Assembly: GCA_013397455.1 (NCBI GenBank)
Contig: VYZB01000539.1
Coordinates: forward strand, 435,796 to 499,795
Reading direction: 5' to 3'
From: Crotophaga sulcirostris
Lineage: Eukaryota; Chordata; Aves; Cuculiformes; Crotophagidae
Length of the DNA stretch: 64,000 bases
A program made the translations under genes and the position numbers. This document shows, in pieces, positions 48,779 through 63,818 of the stretch (position 1 is its first letter; each line of letters opens with the position of its first letter). The notes below the pieces were generated by a model that saw only the letters and a program-made list of their open reading frames with translations, was not told the DNA's origin and searched no databases.

Positions 48779-51700
48779 TTTGTTGCTAATGTCCACTTAC
48801 TTTTTCTCCACTGTTTACACCTAAATCTGCTTTTATCTGGTTTACAAGATGACATTCCTTTAGTGACCAGTAACAATGCTATGCCTGTTCTTTCAAGGCC
48901 TCTACCACAATCTGTTAATTTTATATTTTTTTTAGGCGGGATGGAGGGGCTGCTGGTATAATCCCCTGTTTCTTCTCAATGACCTTCAAGCTCTGGTACC
49001 TCTATAGCATAATTAATGTTTTATAAGCATAACCTTGTCAAGGGCACGTATTTGTTCAAACGTCATTGAATATTTTACAAAATAAGGATAGATTAAATTA
49101 AATACCTATATCTACAGACAGCCAGTTTTGATGCTTGAATGGCTACTTGTTATTAATATCTACTAGATACAACAATATCAGTGTAAACTATCAAGATTGC
49201 TTTATAACAGCTAATTTGTAGCATTACTAGAAGAACAACACTATATTAAAAATGAAATATTACACACAATTAATTATGTATTGAGTAGATTGAATATATT
49301 TTTTTTTTTCTCCAAATAGGAACAAGATACAGCCAATAACAATCTACTTAGTGGTCTAGCATTCGTTAGTTAATCTGTTTTGGTGATGCAAGGCTGATAA
49401 TAAGAATGAAATGAAATTTAATGTTACAAAGTGAAACAACATTATTTTAGAAAATAATAAAATTTTCATGGTAGACCAAGAAATCATGATCTGAAATGTC
49501 AGAGCAAGAGAAAAATACATTCTGACTCATTATTGAATGACTAGGTGCCACTAGCATGAAATGTTGTATAAAGACTTTTAAGCTATATTAGTTGAAGCAT
49601 TTCCAGTACAAAAAGGGAACACCATTGTTCAAGATGATAATAAGGGATCTTGTGGAATAGTACCATTCAAGAAACAATTGAATTTAACAATACAGCATGA
49701 CGTCTGGACTAGTCACAAAGGTCTAGAGCATATGATTTGGAAGTGAAGGTTAAAAACAGCTAGAAAGTTTCATATAATGAGAATAATTTCAATAGTCCCA
49801 TTGTGAATTATAATGCCTAGAGATGTTTGGTATTTTTTTCAGAACTAGGCCATGATGCTATTTAAAAATATATATTAATACCATATTCTTCTGCCTTATG
49901 CTTGGTAAGACGTAGAATTATTTCTGTATATCTACTTAAGGAAGCGCGTAGTAACACTTTGGTTATAGGTGACACACAAACGGAAGAGGTCAACCAAATG
50001 AAACAAAGCAAGAAAACAGGAAACATTAGGTGACTAATTCTAAATGTGTAGTCTTAGATATATAGATCAGATATGCCTGTTCATACATAGAGAAACAAAC
50101 TTAATACAGCTGGAATTAAGAACACAATTTTGGTATTTCGTTTTTTCCACTATTTTTGGGATGAAGCGAAAGATCCTTAAAGAACCTAAGTTCTTCTGTC
50201 AAGGCAAATAAAGTTGTCATTGGAGGTCATCACCTCTTGTCTATGCCGTTTATCTATGTGCCTAAATTTAGCTGAACTGGATCTCAGCTTTACGTTATAA
50301 CTCAGATTAAGAAAGGGTAGAAGGAGCCAGGTTAGATCAACACAAAGGAAATGGACATAAAAAGAGCAGAATTCATTTTAAGTTGAGCTCTCATTAGAAT
50401 GCATTGATCCCCTTTTTTCAGTGGAATTGTATTTCCCAAAAGAAAAAACTGTCTTTTACTTCCACTGAGGCTACTCTAAGCATATAAAGTCACATATTGA
50501 AATATGTGTTCTGATATCCGTGTGTTCTGAGAAAGACATACCATAAAGTCTCACAGCTTTATCAGCAAAGAAATGAATTGTTACTTTTTGCATATGGGAC
50601 TGTATTGCTGGCATACACTTCCCACAGTTAGGAAGTAATGAAATACTTAAGAGCATGCTGGTCTACTTTTGTAAAAGAAAAAATCATAAAAGTTGCTTAT
50701 GCATCTTCCACAACCTCACATATGACAGAATATAAGGTCACGTATGAGATATTTTGATATATGCTTATTATATGAGAACACAGAATTGACCGTACGACTG
50801 AAAGATTTATTCATGGGCATGCCTGTCTGTTCAAGACAAAGTTCCTGGCTTTCTGTTAAAACTGAATGCTTCCAGGAGGAAATCCTCTATACTAGCTTAG
50901 AAGAGTAACAAATTGGATATATACATTTGAGTTATTATTTAGTGCACATGAAAAGAACCATGGTTGCTGGGAGATTGATTCCTGTCCTCCTACTCTAGTT
51001 ATGGAGTAGATCATTGTAATGGGCAGTGCCTGTTAAGGTGGAAAGACCTCTTGAGACAAACTCAGACAATTTCCATCTTTCATTGTATCCTACAGTTGCA
51101 CTAAACCAACAATAATAGGAAAAAAAAATCAACTTTCAGCTCTTAAAATTGTTGAAGATTATCTATTTTTAATGGTATGAATTTTTATGCTATTTTTTTA
51201 ATGATCTCATCGTTATTTCTTGACCGTGTTAGTATTAATTTGTACACTTTACAAAGAAGGCTGCCTGCATTTTATTCTGAGTATGAATCCCCAAAATTAC
51301 AGTAACTTCATTGTAATCTGAAGACCAGTTGACCAGTTTTCAGATTGGGTGCACTTTTTTTAATGAATTTTTTATTACTTATTTCTTATATTTACTTCAT
51401 GATAGTAAGTATGTTCTTTTGGTCTTTAGTTTGTTTTTCTCTCTCAGCTAGTCAGCTTCCCCACTCTGCTAGATTATACATAACAGAAAAAACAACCACA
51501 CAAAACAATAAAGAAGACAGAATATAAAAAAGGAGAAAAAGGTCTGGTCATGTCCCAGTAGGAAGAACAAAATTTATGGTGTGTAGATGGGATACAATTT
51601 CACAAGCTTTGCCTACAGATATGTTGTTGTGATCGTACTAGCCATCATAAGGTAGACACTGAAAGACTTAGGATAAAGAATAATTCCACAAGGGATTAAT

Positions 51701-54700
51701 TTCAACCTTTCAATGTGTGTGTCCCTAAAATAACAACAACAACTACAGTTAGTATTGAGTTATACTTTGTATGTGATAAGCCATTTTCTTGCCAGGAGAG
51801 CTAATAGTTACTGAAACAAATGAAAACTCTGCCACCGAAATCAGTAGACATAGAACCAATATTCATGGATGTACTCCCACTCAGTACTTCAGGTAGTACA
51901 TGTATATAGAAACATAACACTGTAATGTCTTTTCAACTGTAATGAACAGGAGAAGTTTATATTTTTTAAGAGATACCGTTTTTCCCCCTGAAAGTAGATT
52001 CTAATCTTGTGAATGAAAAAAGTTCCCACCACTTCTGCGGTCTGATGCTTACTTCATGCTAGTATAAAAAGGTAATTGTTTGAAATAACAGAAAATAAAA
52101 TTCTAATTGATGCATACCCAACAAGCAGGTTGCATCAATGTCCACTTCTTCATAAGAAAAAAAGGATGGAAAATATCTATAGAAAAAGTAGTGTGAGACA
52201 GATTACATTCACATACCATGTTGAAGAGAGATTGTAAAAAATAATCAACAGATACCAGTAGAGAGTACTCATGTACCAGCATCTTTCTAGTGTGTGAGTC
52301 CTTAATTTTTCTAACGAAGAGAATTCATTATGACAAACTATGTTTTATGATGAGTGAGCATTGTTTTTTTTCTTTGTTTAGTGATAATCTTTCTTTTCTT
52401 TATGCTGTTTTTTCTTCAGTAGCATTTCACAGTTAGATGTTATAGTGTTTAATTTGCTGAATAAAGTGTAAGGCAGCTTCATTGTTCAGCCATAATGGAG
52501 ACAAATGACAGCTTCATTCCCAACACAACTGGATGGAGGTAATTACTGCTACTGTCACAGGTCTGGCACAGATCACTGGTTATAGAACAGTCCCATCTCT
52601 ACCAAAAAAATATGGTTGTCAGAATGAAGGGTTTTCTTCCTTCTCTAGCTGCCCAACATGATTAAAAGGTTTTGTGTGTTCTAAGCCCCTTTTTTCATAA
52701 TATTATTAACATGGAAAAGAGTTAATGAGCCATTACTAAATTGGATGTCCCATTTATATATCCTGTTAATGGGATAATAAACTAGTAAAAAACATCTTTC
52801 CTGAAGCTTTGATAATATGTAGCTCCTTATTGTGACTACATTTTAGATTGCACTATGTGCCAACCATTTCAAATGAAGATTATTAATTATACATAAAGTT
52901 AAATAATCCTGGTTTGACTCATTTGGTATTATACCTTTTCTTTATTTTTTAAACATAAATAAAATTCAGTCATAAGGCAGAACAAAACCTGGCAGCAGGT
53001 GATCAAGTATCTATAAGTTAACATTCAGCTGACTTTACAAGTCTAAAAATAACACCTCTCTTTTTCTCTTAGAAGTATGAAATTCAGAAAGGGAGCAAGT
53101 AGAAATCAAGACCACTGTTTATTTAGCCTTTGTTCTCTATGAATACACAAATGTATACTTCAGAAACAAAATTCATGAAGCTCTTAAGGTTAGTAATTGC
53201 CTTTTGTTCAGATTAATTAAAAGAAACAATAGATGTTCCCCAAAGCAAAAAGGAAACATAATTACTAAAAGCAAATATGCAAGTCAATTCAGTAGTTAAA
53301 GAAATGTAGATTATTATTTTTTCCATTGGACATTTCTGATTAGCAATGTATGGTTGTGTTTGTGCATGTTGTGAATGAGAGTGGTAGTGAGAAATAGAAC
53401 AAGACAGTCTGAACACAGCCAGGGGAAGAGGAATATGCATTGTCCTGAAAAGAACCCAGAGAGGAGGTTTTAGGTCATCTTCTGATGGAAAATCCCTTGA
53501 GGATGTGAAAAAGGAACTTGCCTCCTATAATTTGTTTATTCCTGTTCTCAGAGAAAGAGCACTTTATTTATTTTTAGCAAATTAAATTGTGACAAATAAA
53601 TACATGACTCCATCATTAACACATTCTCCTAATTGCAATAGTCCAAAAAGAACCCAAAGTCTGGTTGTTTTCCAGGCTAAAAGTGATAATACTTTCAAAT
53701 TTTTAGGCAATTTTTATATTGGTAGTTAGTTTATAAAACTGTTATGTTGAAAGAAACTGAAGAATTTAATTCAATAAGATACGGGAATGTCTACCAGTTC
53801 AACTCTGAATTTTTATGGTTCTGCCGTCTAGAAATATATATAAAAAAATAAAGTCATACAATTTATAATGGAAACTAGATTGATCAAAAATGTATTAGCA
53901 GGAAACCCATACGCTTAGCAGGAAGGCACCAGAAAGTAAGTAAAAAAAATGTTGAGGTACTGGAATTTGTTTTTTCTTCTCTCTTTCTTTTTTCACTTCA
54001 TGGAGGAGGTAGCAATTCAAAGGTGAAGACAGCTGTTTCCTACTATTCAGGACACAGTGTAGAGTTTTCTTCTGAGACTAAGCATCCAAAGGCGTGTTCC
54101 AAAAAATCAGCAGGAGAGTTTATATTAAAGTTGATCAGTTTTCTATACTTGAAGATCACACCAGTTTATGGGGCAGATTAATACAATAGGGTTACTATGT
54201 AGTCAACTGTGAGTTAGTTCATTCTGTCCAGTCAACTCCACATAACCCTCATTGAAAGACAATAGCTTTTGCTAGCTGTTAAATAAGAGGAAAAAATATT
54301 TTTTTTTGAAAATATATTAATGAATGTACTTATATGAATGTACGTGTGGCTACACATATACGTAAGTGCATCTTATTTTATGTGTAGTGTTATAAGCCTT
54401 ATATATCAATACTTTCCAGCTTGTTTTATGTTCTGTATTTCATTTGGTATAGAACAAAATCAGAAAACTAACTGAACAAGAATATATACGATTTACTTGT
54501 GGATAGAAATTCTAAAATATGTCTGAAATTTAGATTCAAGATTTCAGGATATAACACTTTGAGATTCCCAATATTATTGGTTTAGTCTGATCACTAACGA
54601 CATTTACAAATAGTGAGCAACGTAGGTTTTATTCTTTACAGTTGTTGTTTCCCATGGGATTTAAAATAAGTTGCAAATCCACAGGAAACCTTTGTGCATT

Positions 54701-57700
54701 AAATGCAAAGGGAGAAAATTACAGGCTTTATGCTCATTAGAGAGTGCTTTTTTTTGTTTATTTTGATCTCATTGTTTTACACATATTCATGAAGTGGAGA
54801 AAAAAAAATCCAAACAAAAACATCCAATCCATTTATCTTTCTGGTTTGTGAGTATAAGCACATTTGGTTTTATTTTCAACACAATTTCGCCTTAGGATTC
54901 AAGATTCCCTCTTAAAAGATATCAAATTACTTGCTTTGAACTTGTTTGGAAATTTCTGTAGAGATGGGATTTTGCATATTGTCTTAGTACTTCAATGCAC
55001 TCAGATACTTAACTAGTTTATTCACTGCTTACCTAAATCACTGGAAGTAGAATAGTGCTAATAATAAAAATGGATCTTCAGCAGGAATAGTGTAATTTAG
55101 GTGACAGATGAGTACCATTTATTTCAATCAATAGGTAATTTGTTCAGATGCATCCTTGGTTAGGAAACACTGTCCAGATTGTTGTGTTACTTATGCAAAA
55201 TGACCTTCAGGTCTCATTTCACTTTCTGATGAAGAAGAGTGTATGATAAAAACCCTACAATCAAGAGTAACATTAGCCCATATGTGTAATCACAGCACAG
55301 AAACAAATTTTCACAGGATGAAAGCACAAATTGACTTCTCACCTCCTGCAGTGTTTCCTCAGATCATATTTTAAACTCTTTGGAAGGAGGAAAGACTGAA
55401 ACTAGGACAGTCCTCGTTTTGTGTAACCTTTGTTAATGACTTTGATTATAAAGATTGTCAATCAAGTGTTTGCCTTCAGACTAAATTATGCAAAATTAAT
55501 AACTGGGGGAAACTAGAAATGAAAATGTTTTATTTAATAAGAAGAGAAACTAAGGAAAGCATGTAGCATTTTCCATTATTTTAAGCTGTAATTCCTGTAA
55601 ACCATAATGTTATCAGTTTGCAACATTTTTGCATTCTTCCAAATGCGTGTGATTGGTCCTCTTTTTTCATTTTCCGTGCAGGCTCTCCCTCAGCATAATA
55701 CCTCACTTCTCTGACATCCCTGACCACTAGTCAGACAAGAAGCATTACGTCCTAGGTTGATTCTCAGCTATATGCGGTCTGATTAACTCAAAATACTCAT
55801 CTGATGACTAACTGCTGCATTTACCATGCAGGATTTCCACAACCTTTGTATTTTCTCTCTACCTAGATTCTAAACTTTAGTAAAATTGTTGGAAATTCTT
55901 ATCTTCAAAAGCTCCTCTTCTTTCAGCTTTGGCTGAAATTAGTGAATTCAAGAGCACTGTCATCCTCTAAATCACCTTTCCTTGGAAAATGGGGCAAAAA
56001 ATTACAAAAGGGATACATTTTTCTTTTCCTAGGTATTTTTGCTGGAAAGCATTTAGTTTGGATTAAGGAGAGAATGGGCAAAGGTGTTATTATCATGTAG
56101 GCAACTGCCATAGGCCACTCAATCAGGAAGAAAAAGTGGACAAAGCCATTTAAGATGTGCCCACATGTGAAATATCGACACAACTTAGTCTCCACATCTA
56201 AACAAGCAGACCAGGAACTCTCAGAAATTAATGTATCTATCAATACCTCTAGCATATAGAGCAGCTTCTGGACCCAAGCTGAATGTTGTTACACACGATT
56301 ATCTTTTTAATGTAGAGGTTAGCCCAAACTTTTCCATATACCAGCATGTTTTGTCAGAATAGGAATGGTTATATGGACAAAGTTTTGATTTCCTTTATTG
56401 TACATTCCTATAATTACTTCCTTGAGTTATTGTCCATGTTGTAAATAAAAAGCAACAGGAAATATGACCTAGATCACAGCAGCTATAAGAGCCGTGTTTA
56501 ATTTACTGCTAGAACTACAAAGAGGGTTCCTGTTTTTGAGAGGATTCGTAGTTTAGATGATTACTTTAGGGAATTATCAGTCATTGTGGGTAGAGATATA
56601 ATTCACAGTTGTAATCTGGAAAGTAATAAAATATAAATTAATTATGGTGTATCTTATAAAATTCTTACACTACAGACTAACCGAATGCAGCACAGCTTTT
56701 CCCAAGCCACATTTTTATTTAGGTTTATTACCAAAACACAAAACCTTAAAAACAACTGACCCATTTCTCTTTATTGACTTAAAAACTAGGTTATGACTAT
56801 ACACATGTGTAACAGAGATGGTATAGACATACACATTTGTTTAGCATTTATTTTTCCTCTAGTGCATTACTGCAGCAAAATATTCGTGACAAGGAAATCT
56901 TTCAGATATTCAAAAATATTATCATGAAAATTACATATAAAATTCACAGAAAATGGAGAATGCAAGTAATTATTTTTACTCTATAGATGAGATTCATCTT
57001 ACTTGTTTCATGTCTACATTATAGATAGCTATGTTTGAGATAATCAACCTGAGTTTTTTTCATCAATTAATAGAAATAGGTCAGTTCACATGATCCATTA
57101 CAGATCTTTACGTTATGCTGAGAAGATTCATCTAAGAGGTAAAAAGTAAGTATCTTAGCTTTTGAAAAATTCAGCATCTCTGTTTACACTCAAGGCTCTT
57201 CTGTTGGCATATGTTGCTCTGTCTTGGTGAAAGCTAGTACTGCTGACCTTGACCTGAGCTACTAAAATTTATTAAAAGTAGAAGTATGTTAACTCGGGAT
57301 AGGTAATTCAGATAATCACACATTTTGTCCAAAATTAAACAGGTTTAAGTATATCTGACTCAGAATGAAGACAGATGAATTACCTGAAGTTGATTACATG
57401 AACTATGAATTATTTAGTTGGCAACACTAGGAGTCGCAACTTTCTACTAAAATAAATTTGTTCATAAAAAATTTCTTTTAGTACTTACTCTCTTTTCCCT
57501 TTTTTTTAACTTTTTATTTTGGTATGTGTATGAGGAGAGAAGGCTCATGGTGGAATACACTGAAACAAGACTTAAAAAATATTTATACGGAATATGTACC
57601 TGTCCATAATAAGTTTAACACTTCATTTTTTTTTATGTGCTCATTCAAATCTACTCATACTATCTCTAGCTAAGATCTGTAGTGCTCTGGGTAGGTAACA

Positions 57701-59504
57701 GAGGATATTACCTCTAAAGAAGCACCAGTAAAAGTTATAAAGAACTGCAACACGAAAATATAGACATCACATTGTTTAACTTTATGTACTTCTTTTGATC
57801 GAAAACAAATCAAATGGCTGAGTAGAACACATCTGTGCTTCTTACTTCACTATGATACATTCCTGGAAATGTAAAACACAGATTTATTAATATCTGACAA
57901 GATAATGAGATTACGATATTTTGGTATCCCCAGAATCAGACGGATTCTGGAAGGGAGACTGGAAAAGGGAAAAAGAGGTTTTGTGCTAAGAAATTAATTA
58001 CAACAATAAAGAGAAAAATTCATTTAAGGCCTATAGATTATCCTCTGAAGCATTACGACTGTCATCTTCAGTCAAGCCCACCTTCAAGGCACAGGCACAA
58101 TGAAGTCTGAAGATTATGTGTGATCACAGAGGTTTGAGGAGCCCCAGTGGACGAGCACATCTGGTGACAAACTCTACATTGTAGGATATGACAGCATGCC
58201 ATAGTTAGACTCCATATCCAAAAATCTTCACCTTAACACCTTCAGTCCTGATATTTCAGTATTTAGATTACAACAAAGTTATTTTCCTTTACTCTCCTAT
58301 TCTCTTGGCATTTCTACCCTAAAAATTGTAGAGAATAGATTCCTAAAATTCTTTCTATAGAACCCCCTGAGGGTGCAGTATAAGCCTATGTGAGGCACAT
58401 AAACAAAGCTCAACTTACATGAAATTGCTGGCCTTTTAATTGTACTCCCCTGCCCTGGTCCTTGGTTTCCTTTTTCTCACCCCAAGGTCCGAAGTAGCCT
58501 GCTTGGGTAGAAGTGCTGGAACACCTGGTCTTATAAGTATTCTGTGTTTATTGTGAAAAGACACTTGAGTAAGACTTCTTACATTGATGTTTCGTATTGG
58601 CTGGCTACTATGAAAAGTGTAATAACATAATGAGCAATAACGAAAAGATTTTGAATGATAGTGGATAAGGGTGATAAAACAGGTAAGAATCATTGCTGAC
58701 TGACACACTCCTGGCTGACACTGCTCACCTGCTGCTTGGTGGGTAGAGCACAAAGGTGGTTATTCCTCCCTTCTTCTCCCCATGTGTCTTAGACAGATGC
58801 AAGCTGCATGGAATGGACCTCTGGTGGAGCCTATATCTACACAATCTGTTTCAAATCAAAAGAAAACCTTGAAACTTACAGATAAAATTCACTCAATTTA
58901 GAAGAAGCAAAGTTCAAAAATTCAGTGTGGGTAGCTCTCCTGGTCTCTAGAGGACACAGACTTTAAAAAAAAAACTAAAGAAGGAAAAAGAAAAAAAAGA
59001 AAAAGTAGTCGACCTGAACAGGAGACAGTAAGAGCAGAGGGAATGAAGATAAGGTCCTTGAAGATACTAACTACTTCCAAGCTTAACAAAGATAAAAGGA
59101 AAGACTGACTTTAAAGCAGACTCACTGCAGAAAGTGATACTATAAACGTGAATAGGATTGAGGCACTATGAGAGCGTTGACATGTATAATATGTGAACTA
59201 CAGAGAAGGTGTTCAACTCCTTCAAATAAATTTCAACTGGTCAAAAAAAAGCCATCTAAAAAGACTCACTAGCTCTGGGAAAAAAAAAATGGTAAGTAAC
59301 TGACAAAGAAATCAATATCTACATGTGATAGGCTAATAAAGCCCTTGACTAAAAGGTTGACAGGAGGAAAAGACCCTCCTCTATCAGATCTTAATAAACA
59401 AATCTTAAATTGAAAATAATCAATATGTTAATACTTATATCACATTTCTGTTGGGTTTTGATTATCACTGGCAAGTTCCAGATTCAGCTTCTTGAGAGGA
59501 ATGA
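48779..59504. other. 10.7 kb without recognised genes or transposons
   Basis: The longest plain stretch. AT-rich with only short frames. A G+C-richer patch near 58440-58800 is unassigned. Either transposon insertions here are too old to see, or the stretch tolerates few; it could contain conserved regulatory elements, which needs alignment to other birds. Confidence 0.55.
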
Positions 59505-60345
59505 GTGATCAGTCATCAGCAGTTCTCCTCAGGGCTCAATCCTAGGTCTGGTTCCACTCAATACATTTATCAACTGGATTGCCGGTGATACCAAACTGGT
59601 TGACTGGCCAACTGGTTGACTCTCTCGAGGGATGAGAGGCCTTCCATAAGGATCTAGACATATTGGAGCCATCATTAATGGGATGAAATTTAACAAGTTC
59701 AAATGCTGGATTGTGTGTCTAAGACAGAGTAATTCCAGGTACAAGTATACACTGGGAGAAGAGTGGTTGGGAGAACAGACCTGCAGAAAAAGATCTGGGG
59801 ATGTTGCTTGATAAGTCAGTAGTGTGACCTGGTAGCAAAGAGGGCAAATTGCATCCTGGGGTGCAACAAATAGAGCATAACAAGCTATTCAAGTAAGATA
59901 ATTATCCCACATTATTATGGTGATTCAGCGTTGGTATGGCCTCATCTTGAGGACTGTGCACTGTTCTGGGCCTCACAATTTAAGGGTGATGTTGAGATAC
60001 TTGAATGTGTCCAGAGGAGAGCAAAAAGGTTGGTAAAAGAGCTGGAAGGAATGTTCTGTGAGGAGTGGATAGGGACTTTGAATTTGTCTAGTTTGAAAAA
60101 ATGAGGCTGAGAGGCAACGCCATTGCTCTCTACAGCTTCCAGAGGATGAGAAGCGGGGAGGGAGGTGTTGATCTATTCTCCCTGGTATCCAGTGGTAGGA
60201 TGTGTGGGTGTAGTTCAAACCTGTGTCAGGGGTAATTAAGGTTTGATATTAAGAAATATTACTAAGAAAGTGGTCAAATACTGGCTTTCTAGAAAGGTGA
60301 TTGATGCCCTATGACTGTTAGTGTTTAAGAAACATTTGAACAATT
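59505..60345 (+). mobile_element. Old CR1 LINE fragment, RT end to C-terminal ORF2
   Basis: AGTTCTCCTCAGGGCTCAAT at the left is the SSPQGSILG block, followed by GATACCAAACTGGTTGACTG (the DTKL region) and later ATCTTGAGGACTGTGCACTG (the LEYCVQ region). CTTGAATGTGTCCAGAGGAG at 60000 and CATTGCTCTCTACAGCTTCC at 60121 are the following blocks. Frames are broken and the 3' UTR beyond about 60345 is not visible. Confidence 0.85.
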
Positions 60346-63300
60346 CCCTTAATAATTTGTTTCAACTTTTGGTCATCCCTGATCCAAAAAGAGCAAAAGA
60401 AGTTAAAAAAATAACAATTGCAGGAAATAAAAGAACAATATATGCATATATTATACATTTAACAGGCAAGATGACAATTAGCAATGTCAGTTACATAATT
60501 TTTCCGCATTATGTGAAGAGAATGAGAGTATTTTCATTTTCTTAGTGAAGGATGTCATAATAGATAAATATGATACTCTTCCTTTAACACTACTCAATTC
60601 AGAGTGTCTTGACCCAATCATAGTACTCTTTTTTTTAGTTTCTACCACTTATTCCGTATCTGACATTGAAAGATTAATCCATTTCTCTTTACTAGCTTCT
60701 TTCAACAGAAACTGTTTCTCTTCCCTAATCAACTCATCCATCACCCTTCCTTGTATCCATCCTTTTCTTAGTGGGGAGAAAAGGAACTACCAGGGAACAT
60801 CTCATCTCCTAATGATGCAGGTAACCATGAAGAGTCAAGTGAAGTACTCTTGAAGTTAGCCTCTTTAGATCATAGACAATGAAATCAGTGCAGGATGACT
60901 AGATTATTTCTCTAGTCAATAAAGTTTTTGTCAGTTAAGCGTTGCCACTTGTATGCTGTGGTGTGACAAACTGATGTTTGCAATTTTATACAAAGGTGCT
61001 TAAGCTCCTTTCTATAATAGCTCTGGTTGCTTAGCACCTTTAAAGGTCTTAGCTTCTGCCATCATCAGGTCGCTGCATATCTCAAGCAAATGCAAGAAAT
61101 AGACTAACAAACACAAACAAGTCCCACCTGATTTTGTTTATTCAAATGTTTTCCTTTAAAATCAGTGAAGTCAGATTGAGTAGGGATTTGTGATACCAAC
61201 AAAACAAAACAAAACCAACCCCCAAAATCCCAAACCAAGCCAAAACAAAACAAAACTGGAAAATAAGCCAGATCACTGCTTACATCAGTAAATACAGTCA
61301 GTCTGAAAAAGGTGATTGATTACAACCCTGGTTGTCAGGTCATCCTTCCTTTGTATTATATTTCATGGAGCAAACAAAAACCAAGCCAAGTATAGCTTAC
61401 ATCGATATTTTTGTTTTATTTAAAAGGAAAATATAAAATGGAACAAAAAGCATTCCTGGTAATGGAGTGATTTTTTCTCTATTAGTCTTATGCTGCTACT
61501 ATTCTAATGTACACAAAAGGGAGACACATAAAAAATGACAAATAGTAGTGGAACGCTGATAGTTGCCCTAAACTTTTTAAATGTTTCCAGTATGCTGGAA
61601 TCCAGTAACAAATCTCATGACTAATTGTTAGCAATGATTATCGTGGATTTAAAATAAATAAATTCAAGTAATTATTCTCTTAAAGTACAGCTTGCCAAGT
61701 AAGGTATTGCACTTTTCACTGAACTGAGGTATTACACGTTTAGAGAATGCCAGTTAAATTTCTTGTTTTCATTGCTGCATTCTTTGTCAGACCACATATA
61801 TATCTATATGCATACGTAGACTTTCCCTTACCTATTATCTCATCATTCAGTCTTATCACAGAATGCATTTGGATAGGCATTGTTATCGGAAAAGGAAGGC
61901 CTTGCTTTCTTCTTTTGGTTATTGAGGGGATTTAAACACCAACTTAAACACATTGTCTCCAAGGTTATGAATGTTAAACAACATGAGTCGTCTTCTTGCC
62001 ATTATGAGCTGTGCTGCTGTTAAAAGGGAAAGGGGATATCTCCAGAATTCAATCCAAACTTTGTGTTATAATATCCTCTGGAGATATTTTATAACCTGAT
62101 AAAACAGATGAGAAGAAATTTGGCCTTTGGGGTAAGTTGAGAACTAGATTCTACCAAGTTTTCATGCACTTACACAAGGTCAAACATAACCATGACCTGA
62201 ACAACTGAAGAGAGTACTCTGCTCCAGGAGTAGAGAAAAACTTTTGGTTATGGTATTGCTTGAGTGCACCTGCTGCTGTTGTATCATACATTGTGCCATC
62301 ATTGAAATAATTCTACTAAATAAACTTTTTCATGAAAAGTCGCAAAACCGCAGTGTTGTGTCAGCCTAAAAGATCTGTAATTCCTGAATACCATAACAGC
62401 CAAACCTCTTCTCTTTTGCTTCATTCAGTAAGGTGATAAAACATAAGGATAAAGTGAAATGTGCTTACACTAAAGACATAACAAACCTATTTTAACTTTA
62501 CTCACACATGACATTTAATACTTGTAGCTCTTATTAGAGGACACAAAAGTATCTTTATTAGAGATGCTTTTGACTTGATCAAGAAAGGTTTTTGTCTATT
62601 CACTGTGAAATTCCACAGCTCTTCTCAGCATGCACTCAGTATGCACGACTGATGCTATATGCAAGTGGTAAATATCTCTGCCTGTTGTTTTACTATGCAG
62701 TCTTAAAACGACAATAATTAAGTTAGTTGAGTTAGAGTTCATTAAAAAGAGTGAGAAGTCTTTTTTTTCCCACATTCTTATCCACAATATTTCTTCAGGT
62801 TCATTCTAGAAAATGAAAGTATACCTGAAGGGTATTTTAGTAAAGGACCTTTTAGTCAATTATCAGACACTATTCAGCATCATTCAAATCAAAATGATTG
62901 CCTTGCAGTATATTTAATGAATTAGCCACACTAAAGATTGTGTAACTTCTTATCCATCTACAGATGCGAGAAGCCCAAATTAATTGTTCCATCTGTGATC
63001 ATTAAACACATTTAAAACAAGCCTAAGGTTACATAACAGGACATAATACAAGATTCATTTAAGTTGATGGGCTTCTTCAAAGAGTAGTGATATCCTAATT
63101 TGTCCCAGAAGTGACTCAAGTAAATATTTTTGGATTGCAATCCTGCTTCGAAATATTCGGTGAGTTCATGCTATCTGTGCTCATATATCTGGGATCTGTA
63201 TAAATATCTGATTCAGCCTGAATTCTTCACTCTGTGCTTGTGCAGCCTAACTGCAGGCATAAGATGTTACAAGTAAAAACCTAGTTCAGCTAATAAGCAT

Positions 63301-63818
63301 TACATCTGTCAGGATATTGCATGGGGAAGCAACTCACATCATGATCTCTGACTGTTATCATCCTCAATGTTTGAGTGAGAATATTACTATACAGCCAGAG
63401 CAGCAAGTCTGGCCACTCTTGTTTCATCTAAACCTTCACTGGCACACTCAGCCATGTTCACAGCCCTACTTACTTTCCCATTTATCAATCTTAAATTATC
63501 AAGGTATAAGTTATTAAGATCATAATTTTTTACATCTTTTTCAAATACACCTTTCCCATATATTGACCTTTAAGGCTTTCCAGGGCTTTAGCCACTCAGT
63601 AGGAGCTAAAAGTATAAAACTCTCCCAGAGTTTTCTCTTTCCCCTAAAACTTATTATTCCTTTTGTTGGTCATCAGGATTTTAGATCCTTAATTTAGAAA
63701 GACTGTTTCCTAACCACCAGAAATACATGTGCATCCCAACTAGAATAAATTTTGAAGCCAATGCATTTGATATATGTAATAAAATAAGACCTGTTATGAG
63801 GTGTTTTCCTGATATTAG
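60346..63818. other. No gene; A/C-rich simple repeat
   Basis: AT-rich, with a degenerate CAAAA/CCAAAA repeat at 61198-61257. No coding signature. Confidence 0.6.

Noticed and set aside
55923..56255. 110-codon minus-strand frame
   Set aside because: No family resemblance, no promoter or splice context, and not flanked by conserved-looking exons.
58440..58800. GC-richer patch as a possible LTR fragment
   Set aside because: No TG/CA ends, TATA box or match to the two LTR families in the window.
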